NCBI GenBank assembly: GCA_025451295.1
Contig: JANWKQ010000106.1
Coordinates: 1-32,088, forward strand
Length of the DNA stretch: 32,088 nt
From: Flavobacteriales bacterium
GTDB lineage: Bacteria; Bacteroidota; Bacteroidia; CAIKAF01
Direction: 5' to 3'
Numbering within the stretch: position 1 is the stretch's first letter; each line of letters begins with the position of its first letter. Below the pieces are notes generated by a model. The model had not been told where the DNA came from. It saw only the letters and a list, made by a program, of their open reading frames with translations, and made no database searches. Positions 1 to 8,268 of the stretch are shown in pieces. The translations under genes and the position numbers were made by a program.

Positions 1-3000
1 ATTACCGAAGGTATTACACAATTTAGGATTTCATCCGGGCCTGCATTTGCATTTGGCGGCGTTATATTTTGCGTTACGATCGCAATATCTGTACTTGTAC
101 ATCCATTGGCTGGATCCGTTACGGTAATCGTATAGTTACCGGGACCATTAATTGTTGGAGTTGGTGTTGTTCCTCCTGCTACAATAGCCGGGCCAGCCCA
201 TGCAAAGGTTGCACCACCTGTTGAAGATGATCCTCCCATATTTAATGAAGTCGTTGTACAATTTAATATTTGATCCAATCCTGCACTTGCATTTGGTGGT
301 GTTATGTTTTGGTTGACAATCGCCACATCAGTGCTGGTGCATCCATTAACAGGATCAGTAACAGTAACCGTATATGTTCCCGGACCATTCACTGTTGGAG
401 TTGGAGTTGTTGCGCCAGCGGTAATTGCTGGACCTGTCCATGCAAATGTTGCACCTCCGGTAGATGAAGAACCTCCCATATTTAATGAAGTAATGGTACA
501 ATTTAAGATCATATCCACACCAGCATTCGAATTTGGTGGCGTAATATTTTGTGTAACATTTACCTGATCTGTTGAGGTACATAAATTCGAAGGATCGGTT
601 ACGGTGAGTGTATAGGTTCCAGGTGCATTCACTGTTGGTGTTGCAGTGCTTCCACCAGAAACAATACCTGGGCCGCTCCATGCAAAAGTCACTCCTCCTG
701 TGGAGGATGAACCTCCAAGAACAAGTGATGTGGCCGTACAATTCAGGATCATATCCGGTCCGGCATTTACATTGGGAACTGCTCCATTAAATGTAACATT
801 TGCTACATCAGTGGATGTACATCCATTGGTTGGATCCGTTACTGTAATGGTATAACCTCCGGATGCATTAACCGTTGGTGTTGGTGTGGTTCCGCCTGCC
901 GTAATTCCAGGTCCACCCCACAAGAACGAAACGCCGGGTGTTGAAGAAGATCCAGCAAGATTAACTGAGGTAATACCACAATTGAGAATCTCATCAGGAC
1001 CTGCATTCGAGTTTGGAATTGCAATGTTCTGAGTTACTATTGCAACATCTGTACTCGTACATCCATTTGTTGGATCGGTTACAGTAAGCGTATAACTACC
1101 CGGTCCATTCACCGTAGGAGTTGGAGTTGTTCCACCTGCTGTAATTGCAGGTCCAGCCCATGCAAAGGTTACACCACCTGTTGATGATGATCCTCCCATA
1201 TTTAATGATGTGGTTGTACAATTCAATATTTGATCCAATCCCGCACTTACATTTGGCGGGGTAATGTTTTGTGTAACAATCGCCATATCTGTACTTGTAC
1301 ATCCATTTACAGGATCAGTAACCGTTAGCGTATAAGTTCCCGGACCATTAACTGTTGGGGTTGGAGTTGTTCCACCTGCTGTAATCGACGGACCTGCCCA
1401 TGCAAATGTTGCACCTCCGGTAGATGAAGATCCACCCATGTTCAATGAAGTAATGGTACAATTTAAAATCATATCTACACCAGCATTCGAATTTGGTGGT
1501 GTAATATTTTGTGTAACATTTACCTGATCGGTAGACGTACAAGAATTTGATGGATCTGTTACGGTAAGTGTATATGTGCCCGGTGCATTAACAGTTGGTG
1601 TTGGTGTGGTTCCTCCAGAAACAATTCCAGGACCCGTCCATGCAAATGTTGCTCCGCCGGTAGAAGATGAACCTCCAAGAACCAGTGACGTGGTAGTACA
1701 GTTTAAGATCATATCAGGTCCGGCGTTTACATTTGGTACCGCACCATTAAATGTAACATTTGCCACATCGGTTGATGTACATCCGTTCGCAGGATTTGTA
1801 ACTGTAATCGTATAGGCACCCGATGCATTTACGGTTGGTGTAGTGGTTGTTCCGCCAGATACAACACCCGGACCTCCCCATAGGAAAGTTACACCCGGAG
1901 TTACAGATGAACCTGAAAGATTTACAGATGAAACACCACAACTTAAAACCTGATCCACACCTGCATTTGAATTCGGTGGTGTATTGTTTACATTCACAAG
2001 CACCTGATCTGTCGCTGTGCATCCATTGGTTGGATTGGTTACAGTAATCGTATATGTTCCTCCAGCGTTCACTGTTGGTGTAAATGTTGTACCACCAGCA
2101 ATAATTCCAGGTCCTGTCCATACGCAGGTTGCCCCGCCCGTTGCAGAAGATCCAGCCAAATTCAATGTAGGTGTTGTACAAGTTAATGTCTGATCTGCTC
2201 CTGCATTTGCGTTGGGTGGTGTATTGTTAAGTGTTACTAAAACAACATCCGTTGCTGTGCATCCATTTGTTGGATTCGTAACAGTTACCGTATAGTTTCC
2301 AGCCGCATTTATGGTCGGTGTAAATGTTGTGCCGCCAGCAACAATTCCTGGTCCTGACCATACACAAGTTGCTCCACCAGTAGCAGAAGATCCCGCCAGA
2401 TTTAAAGATGTGGTGGTACATGTCAATACCTGATCCACGCCTGCATTTGCATTGGGCGCAGTGTTGTTAAGCGTTACTGCAACAATATCCGTGGCGGTAC
2501 AACCATTTGCAGGATTGGTTACCGTGACTGTATAGTTTCCGACTGCATTTATCATGGGTGTCCATGTAGTACCACCGGATACGATTCCAGGTCCAGACCA
2601 GACACAAGTTGCCCCACCGGTTGCGGAAGATCCAGCTAAATTTAATGAGGTAGCAGTACATGTTAATACCTGATCTACACCTGCATTTGCATTCGGTGGT
2701 GTATTGTTGAGTGTGACGATGGCAACATCCGTTGATGTACATCCATTGGAAGGGTTAGTGACAGTAACTGTATAATTTCCTGCTGCATTAACCATTGGTG
2801 ACCATGTTGTTCCACCAGATACAATTCCTGGTCCTGACCATACACAGGTTGCGCCACCTGTTGCTGAAGAGCCGGTCATTGCAATCGAAGTGATTGTGCA
2901 GGTTAAAACTTTATCTGGTCCGGCATTTGCATTTGGAGGAGCGTTGTTAAGAACCACCAGACAAGTATCCCATGCTGAACATCCACCGGCAGTAACAGTA

Positions 3001-3180
3001 AGCGTATAAACTCCGGCGGCATTAACAGTTGGAGTGAGTGTAGTACCTCCTGAAACTATTCCCGGACCAGCCCAACTATAGGTTGCACCTCCTGTGACCG
3101 TTGAGCCATTTAAGACGGTTGTTGCTGCGGTACATGTCAAATACTGTGTGGTTCCGGCATTGGCATTTGTAGTACCTGGA
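1..3180 (-). repeat. Tandem protein-coding repeat, 240-bp (80-aa) period, about 13 full units plus a partial
   Basis: The same phase recurs exactly every 240 bp: the segments beginning at 241, 481, 721, 961, 1201, 1441, 1681, 1921, 2161, 2401, 2641 and 2881 align without indels, as in 'tttaatgaagtaatggtacaatttaagatc' (481) vs 'ttcaatgaagtaatggtacaatttaaaatc' (1441). The most N-terminal unit (about 2941-3180) is about 2 codons shorter. Confidence 0.95.
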
Positions 3181-4472
3181 ACAACTTTTACATAAATCTG
3201 TTGGGTTACCGGATTAAAACAGGGGTTAATTGGTGTTCCGGTAACAGTGTATAAAGTATTAACTGTAGGAGATGCTGTAACAGTTGGTCCTGTAGTTGGG
3301 CTTAACCCTGTAGTTGGAGACCAGCTCCAGTTAAAATCAGCCAATGCAGAACCCACCAGTGAAATTGTTGTTGATCCTCCGTTACAAATGGTAACTGTAT
3401 CGGTAACCGGATTACAAACTGTAGTAGTACTCGGTGGTGCGCCAGGCCATGTAAAAGAAAATAAATTATTCACGGCGTTATTAGCAGCCAGGTCATCAAG
3501 GATCATTACAAACCGGAATGACTCAGTTGAACCTGCTGTAAAATTCTGAATTCTATATGCAAGAGCAATCGCAATATCCGAAAACAAGGAAGAGCCTGCA
3601 GTCTGTGTAAAACCAATCCCATTCCAAAGATCGGTAGCATCTCTGTTTGAGAATCCTCCATAACAAGCTCTCCAGTTGGCACCAACACCGGCCATTCCCA
3701 CATAGGACATGGGTTGACTACCGGGATTTACTGAAGTTGCTCTAACGTGGGCCTTGTTACATCCCGTTCCGGGCTGACTGATCACTGAACAGTTCGTGCT
3801 ATAATCACCGCTGATTGACACATTATTATCAGGATCGAAATTTCGATAATAATAAAAATCAGGAATTGTAATCCCATTATTAGTAATCGTTAGAACTGTG
3901 GTATAATAGAGATCAGTAATTGTTAGAATATAATCGATCTTAATATGCAAATTATATGGACCATTGATATAATTACCCTCCCATGTAATTATACGACATA
4001 AACCGGTAACCGTATAGGCCGTAATAGAACCTGAAATATCTAAAGGATTAGCACGGTTATTACTGGCCAATAAATCTGTTCCGCCATTTATAATCTCTAT
4101 TCCCCAACCATTTTCTGGAGTTCCGGGCGTATAAAAGTCTCCATCGAAAGTAGCCCAGCCATTGGCTTGAGGATTGGAAACAAAACCAAAGATCGGATTG
4201 TTGGATCTAAAATGATAAGTTGCAGGAACCGGGCTAATGGCAGTTTGAACCCCCTCAAATCCACCAATCCCATCTACCGCATATTCAACATAAGTTCCCT
4301 TTGCATAACAGCTCGGGCCTACCATTTGAGCATAACTTTTTTGACACATTGCACAAAGCAATACACCAAGGATTAGCACAAAAGAAGTTTTTGAAAAGAT
4401 TAGGTTACTTGATTGTACGAAAAAACCAGGTACAGATTTTTTCCAGTACTGTTGGGTGTAGAGTGGCATCAT
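1..4472 (-). CDS. Giant secreted Ig/PKD-like repeat protein, C-terminus truncated by the window edge (at least 1490 aa visible)
   Basis: My own reading of the minus strand from ATG at 4472 (MMPLYTQQYWKKSVPGFFVQSSNLIFSKTSFVLILGVLLCAMCQKSYAQMVGPSCYAKGTYVEYAVDGIGGFEG...) stays open to base 1 with no stop (...TPPNANAGPDEILNCVIPSV). It is absent from the ORF track because its stop is outside the window. It has a signal-peptide-like N-terminus, an N-terminal domain homologous to the neighbouring 4783..7815 protein, then about 14 repeats of the type 'PPNxNAGxDxxLxCxxxSLxxxGSSxTGGxTxxWxGPxIxxGGTTxTPTVNxxGxYTxTVTxPxNGCTxTD'. Confidence 0.9.
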   Translation of the reverse strand, partial: MMPLYTQQYWKKSVPGFFVQSSNLIFSKTSFVLILGVLLCAMCQKSYAQMVGPSCYAKGTYVEYAVDGIGGFEGVQTAISPVPATYHFRSNNPIFGFVSNPQANGWATFDGDFYTPGTPENGWGIEIINGGTDLLASNNRANPLDISGSITAYTVTGLCRIITWEGNYINGPYNLHIKIDYILTITDLYYTTVLTITNNGITIPDFYYYRNFDPDNNVSISGDYSTNCSVISQPGTGCNKAHVRATSVNPGSQPMSYVGMAGVGANWRACYGGFSNRDATDLWNGIGFTQTAGSSLFSDIAIALAYRIQNFTAGSTESFRFVMILDDLAANNAVNNLFSFTWPGAPPSTTTVCNPVTDTVTICNGGSTTISLVGSALADFNWSWSPTTGLSPTTGPTVTASPTVNTLYTVTGTPINPCFNPVTQQIYVKVVPGTTNANAGTTQYLTCTAATTVLNGSTVTGGATYSWAGPGIVSGGTTLTPTVNAAGVYTLTVTAGGCSAWDTCLVVLNNAPPNANAGPDKVLTCTITSIAMTGSSATGGATCVWSGPGIVSGGTTWSPMVNAAGNYTVTVTNPSNGCTSTDVAIVTLNNTPPNANAGVDQVLTCTATSLNLAGSSATGGATCVWSGPGIVSGGTTWTPMINAVGNYTVTVTNPANGCTATDIVAVTLNNTAPNANAGVDQVLTCTTTSLNLAGSSATGGATCVWSGPGIVAGGTTFTPTINAAGNYTVTVTNPTNGCTATDVVLVTLNNTPPNANAGADQTLTCTTPTLNLAGSSATGGATCVWTGPGIIAGGTTFTPTVNAGGTYTITVTNPTNGCTATDQVLVNVNNTPPNSNAGVDQVLSCGVSSVNLSGSSVTPGVTFLWGGPGVVSGGTTTTPTVNASGAYTITVTNPANGCTSTDVANVTFNGAVPNVNAGPDMILNCTTTSLVLGGSSSTGGATFAWTGPGIVSGGTTPTPTVNAPGTYTLTVTDPSNSCTSTDQVNVTQNITPPNSNAGVDMILNCTITSLNMGGSSSTGGATFAWAGPSITAGGTTPTPTVNGPGTYTLTVTDPVNGCTSTDMAIVTQNITPPNVSAGLDQILNCTTTSLNMGGSSSTGGVTFAWAGPAITAGGTTPTPTVNGPGSYTLTVTDPTNGCTSTDVAIVTQNIAIPNSNAGPDEILNCGITSVNLAGSSSTPGVSFLWGGPGITAGGTTPTPTVNASGGYTITVTDPTNGCTSTDVANVTFNGAVPNVNAGPDMILNCTATSLVLGGSSSTGGVTFAWSGPGIVSGGSTATPTVNAPGTYTLTVTDPSNLCTSTDQVNVTQNITPPNSNAGVDMILNCTITSLNMGGSSSTGGATFAWTGPAITAGATTPTPTVNGPGTYTVTVTDPVNGCTSTDVAIVNQNITPPNASAGLDQILNCTTTSLNMGGSSSTGGATFAWAGPAIVAGGTTPTPTINGPGNYTITVTDPANGCTSTDIAIVTQNITPPNANAGPDEILNCVIPSV

Positions 4473-4727
4473 AAGCTTGACTGCTTGGGTTACTTCTTCG
4501 AAAATATGTAAAAAAAAGATTAAAAGCCATAAAGAGGAGAGTTTTTTCCACCTTCTTTCAACAATCAAATCAAGTGATCAGAAGCAGATGTGCAATACCC
4601 ATTATATCTTCATGATTGTAAGCACCTTACGCTCCACTATTTTAGTATGCACGCAGCCTTTTTCATCAGCATTTGGTTGATATTCTTAAGGACAAGTAGA
4701 GACTCATTTTCAGAACCCGATGCTCCC

Positions 4728-4757
4728 AAAAAAAAAGCATCCCGACTTGAGATGCTT
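4728..4757 (-). terminator. Rho-independent terminator downstream of the 4783..7815 gene
   Basis: Minus-strand AAGCATC-TCAAGTCGG-GATGCTT (7-bp perfect stem) followed by a run of T; it lies just after the stop at 4783. On the plus strand the stem is followed by CTTTTT. Confidence 0.75.
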
Positions 4758-4782
4758 CTTTTTAAAAATATGATTTAGATAA

Positions 4783-7700
4783 TTACCTGATCAGGTTTAC
4801 ATGCCCGATAAATTCGTGGTAATCATTATTTCCATCTATGATAACGATTCGGTATAAATAGACACCTTGTGGGCATAAGTTACCATTCTGTCTATTACCA
4901 TGCCATCCCTTTTCCACATCCGACCATGCGAAAAGTTCTTCGCCCCAACGATCAAATATTCTGGCTTCCAGAGATTTTATTGCACGACCATACACCATAA
5001 ACACCTCATTTAATCCATCCTCATTCACCGTAAATGTATTTGGTATAAATACGTTGAATTCTGGATCAACATGAAGACAATGACTGGCTGTATCTGTACA
5101 ACCTCCAATGGCGGTTGCAACTAAAGTTACACAATAGGTTCCTGTATCACCATATAGATGTTCCGGGCTGTCAATGGTTGATGTTGTTCCGTCACCGAAA
5201 TCCCAGGCATAGAATGTTCCACCAACCGTAGTATTACCGAAGCTAACTTTTGGATGGTTCTCGAGAATCGGATTTGGACTATACATAAATCCTGCATCAG
5301 GAACCAACAATACAGTTATGTAGTTAGCCATTGTCATCGAACTTGTACAACCATCCGAAGTCTGAACAGTTAATGTTACATCGTAAGTACCAGGATTATT
5401 GATACAGTAAACACCATTCTGTGTATTACTGATTCCCCAGCCTTGAATATCCCATGTCCAGTTCGTAATTGGAGTAGCAACAATAGTGCTCAGATCGGTG
5501 AGAGAAGCACATACAGGGGCACAACCTGAAAGATTCGCTCCGGTGAAATTCACGGTGGGCGTATTATTGGTTTGTAAAGCATCCACAGTTGAAGTAGATG
5601 TACATCCATTTACCGGATCGGTTGCTGTAACCGTATAAGTACCGAGTGTATTCACAGTAATATTTGCTATTGCGTTACTACCAACTATACCGGGTCCTGC
5701 CCAGGTAAATGTAGCGCCAGGTGTACTTGAACTACTAGATAATATTACGGTTGGTGCAATACAGGTTAATGTTTGCGTTGCCCCCACAGCCAGATTAGGT
5801 GGTGTAATATTTAAAGTAACATCCACCACATCTGTACTGATGCACGAATTTATTGGATCTGTTACTGTTAAGGTATAAGTTCCTGGTCCGTTTACGTTTG
5901 GATTGGCAGTTGCACCACCACTCACAATCGCAGGTCCTGACCAGGCAAAAGTAACCCCGGGTGTAGGAGAAGATCCATTTAAATTAAGATTTGAAATAAG
6001 ACAATTCAATACAGCATCCAAACCGGCACTTGCTCCAGGAGGTGTCGCATTCTGGGTAACAATCACCACATCTGTTTGCGTACATGAATTAATGGTGTCC
6101 GTAACTGTTAAGGTATAGTTACCTGCTGCATTTACGATAGGTGTTCCAGTGTTTCCACCACTCACTATTCCCGGTCCTGCCCAGCTAAAAGTTGTGTTTG
6201 GAGTACTTGAAGATCCTGCCAGACCAACTGAACCAACGCTACATAACAATAGCTGATCTGGTCCTGCATTTGCATTGGGCAATATACCACTAAAGGTAAC
6301 CTGACACGTATCAATGGTAGTACATCCACCCGGTGCTGTTACAGTTAATGTATAGGTTGCAGCCCCGCTGACCGTTGGTGTAAGTGTTGTTCCTCCCGAG
6401 ACAATGGACCCACCCGTCCACTGGAAGGTAGCACCTGGTGTGCTTGAAGAACCATTTAAGACTGTTGTTGGTGATGCGCAACTGACCACCATATCCGGTC
6501 CTGCATCAGCATTTACAGTTCCTGGAATTACTTCCACAAAGATCTGTAAGTTGATAGGATTGAAACATGGATTAATAGGAGTTCCGGTAGCTGTATATAA
6601 AGTGCTAACCGTTGGTGATGCATTTACAGTTTGTCCTGTTGTTGGAGACAATCCCGCAACCGGGGTCCAGTTCCAGTTGAAACTGGCAACTGCCGATCCA
6701 TTTACCGAAATAGGAACTGTTGAACCGCTGCAAATGGTAACCGTATCTATGGTAGGATTACAGAAAGAGGTTGTGCCTCCTCCTGAACCAGGATAAACAA
6801 AATTGAACAGGTCATTGATCGCATTGTTCGCGGCCAAATCATCAAGTATCACCACAAATTTGAAAGTTTCTACTTGTCCAGGTGCCAGGTTATTGATCTT
6901 ATAGGCAATGGCAATTGCTTCATCTGCAAAATTGGTTGAACCGACCGACTGAGTAAATCCTACATTGTTCCAAATATCAGAACCATCACGATTGGAGAAT
7001 CCTCCATAGATAGCTCTCCAATTAACCCCCACAGCAGCAAGTCCAACATAAGAAACAGGCTGACCTGCGGGTAAGTTAGAAGTTGCTTTCACGTGTGCTT
7101 TATCGCAACCTGTTCCAGGCTGACTTACGATGGTGTTTTGTGTGGTAAAGTCTCCACTAATGGATTGGTTATTATCGGGGTCAAAATTTCTGTAGTAATA
7201 GAACTCTGGAATATTGATACCATTATTGGTAACCGTAACTACAGTTGTATAGTAAAGATCATTGATCCCTAGTATGTAATCAAGTTTTACGTGAACATTA
7301 TAAGCTCCATTGATAAAGTCTCCCTCCCAGGTAATGATAATACAGGTACCAATAATCTGATAATTGGTAATTGATCCCGGAGTTCCCATAGGTAATCCGT
7401 AAAAACCATCATTACAATTGTTCGCAGGAATAAAGTCATTTGGTCCATCGATGATTTCCAAACCCCAGCCATTTTCAGGTGATCCGGGAGTAAAGAAGTC
7501 TCCATCGAAAGTTGACCATCCATTCATTTGTGGATTCGAAACGAATCCAAAACAATTATTCCCGGAACGGAAATGAGTTCCTGCCGGGTTTGGGCTGACA
7601 CCAATGTCCACACCTTCATATCCTCCGGCTCCGTTAACACCATATTCTACAAGGTTTCCATCGGCATATGCACTTGGACCTACCATCTGGGAAAACCCAA

Positions 7701-7815
7701 ATGATGGAACGAGCCACATCACCAATCCGAGGAAAGCAAGTTGAATAGATGAAAAGTTACCAGAAAATGTTTTTGTGGTAAATGTCTGACTTTTGCTGCT
7801 GTATAGTCGATTCAT
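4783..7815 (-). CDS. Secreted Ig/PKD-repeat protein with gliding-motility-associated C-terminal (T9SS type B) sorting domain
   Basis: 1010 aa. It has a signal peptide, the N-terminal domain shared with the 1..4472 gene (MVGPSAYADGNLVEYGVNGAGGYEGV; GFVSNPQMNGWSTFDGDFFTPGSPENGWG), four divergent 80-aa repeats and a PKD-like domain (YAWDFGDGTTSTIDSPEHLYGDTGTYCVTLVA). The CHU_C-like tail is FIPNTFTVNEDGLNEVFMVYGRAIKSLEARIFDRWGEELFAW...GWHGNRQNGNLCPQGVYLYRI. Confidence 0.92.
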   Translation of the reverse strand: MNRLYSSKSQTFTTKTFSGNFSSIQLAFLGLVMWLVPSFGFSQMVGPSAYADGNLVEYGVNGAGGYEGVDIGVSPNPAGTHFRSGNNCFGFVSNPQMNGWSTFDGDFFTPGSPENGWGLEIIDGPNDFIPANNCNDGFYGLPMGTPGSITNYQIIGTCIIITWEGDFINGAYNVHVKLDYILGINDLYYTTVVTVTNNGINIPEFYYYRNFDPDNNQSISGDFTTQNTIVSQPGTGCDKAHVKATSNLPAGQPVSYVGLAAVGVNWRAIYGGFSNRDGSDIWNNVGFTQSVGSTNFADEAIAIAYKINNLAPGQVETFKFVVILDDLAANNAINDLFNFVYPGSGGGTTSFCNPTIDTVTICSGSTVPISVNGSAVASFNWNWTPVAGLSPTTGQTVNASPTVSTLYTATGTPINPCFNPINLQIFVEVIPGTVNADAGPDMVVSCASPTTVLNGSSSTPGATFQWTGGSIVSGGTTLTPTVSGAATYTLTVTAPGGCTTIDTCQVTFSGILPNANAGPDQLLLCSVGSVGLAGSSSTPNTTFSWAGPGIVSGGNTGTPIVNAAGNYTLTVTDTINSCTQTDVVIVTQNATPPGASAGLDAVLNCLISNLNLNGSSPTPGVTFAWSGPAIVSGGATANPNVNGPGTYTLTVTDPINSCISTDVVDVTLNITPPNLAVGATQTLTCIAPTVILSSSSSTPGATFTWAGPGIVGSNAIANITVNTLGTYTVTATDPVNGCTSTSTVDALQTNNTPTVNFTGANLSGCAPVCASLTDLSTIVATPITNWTWDIQGWGISNTQNGVYCINNPGTYDVTLTVQTSDGCTSSMTMANYITVLLVPDAGFMYSPNPILENHPKVSFGNTTVGGTFYAWDFGDGTTSTIDSPEHLYGDTGTYCVTLVATAIGGCTDTASHCLHVDPEFNVFIPNTFTVNEDGLNEVFMVYGRAIKSLEARIFDRWGEELFAWSDVEKGWHGNRQNGNLCPQGVYLYRIVIIDGNNDYHEFIGHVNLIR

Positions 7816-8268
7816 AATTAAAGTGGACTAGGTTGCTAAATCGAAATTATGAAATAAAGATTAAAAAACCTTAGGGGAGGTTGCATGAAAACATAGATTT
7901 TTGGCAAAAAAGAATGTATCTATTTTCGGGATATCAGATTGATATCGTATATAAGCCAAAATAACGGGTTTATATATTTGTAAATCAATTGATTGTGTTT
8001 GTCATTTCAATATCCGGATGTCAAACTTATCTGCACGCAGAATGTATAATTGGTTATATCTTTTAGTCCGGTTTGAAGCGGTGCCCCGGATTGATGGAAT
8101 GCTCACGAATGTTGCCTTGGTAAAGGCGAGCAGCGTATGCCCGTTGCGAAGTTTAACGTAAGTAACATGACCGCAAACAGAGTTAAGTAAAACCGGAATA
8201 GTTGCCGGGTCAATTTGAAAATGAAGAAATTTGACAATTAAACGTTCTGAAACTGACTCATTTTTAAA

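Noticed and set aside
1-3180. 240-bp tandem repeat considered as a CRISPR-like or satellite array
   Set aside because: The repeats are in-frame coding sequence with synonymous divergence and no spacer structure.
270-3703. Many 60-144 aa ORFs on both strands (e.g. 355..741 -, 1747..2181 -, 2467..2742 -, 1576..1815 +, 3247..3549 +)
   Set aside because: They are out-of-frame or antisense readings of the 240-bp repeat array; the continuous minus-strand frame 4472 to 1 explains the region.
5903-6796. Plus-strand ORFs 5903..6118 and 6404..6796
   Set aside because: Antisense to the repeat region of the 1010-aa protein and similar in sequence to the antisense ORFs of the first array, as expected from shared repeats.
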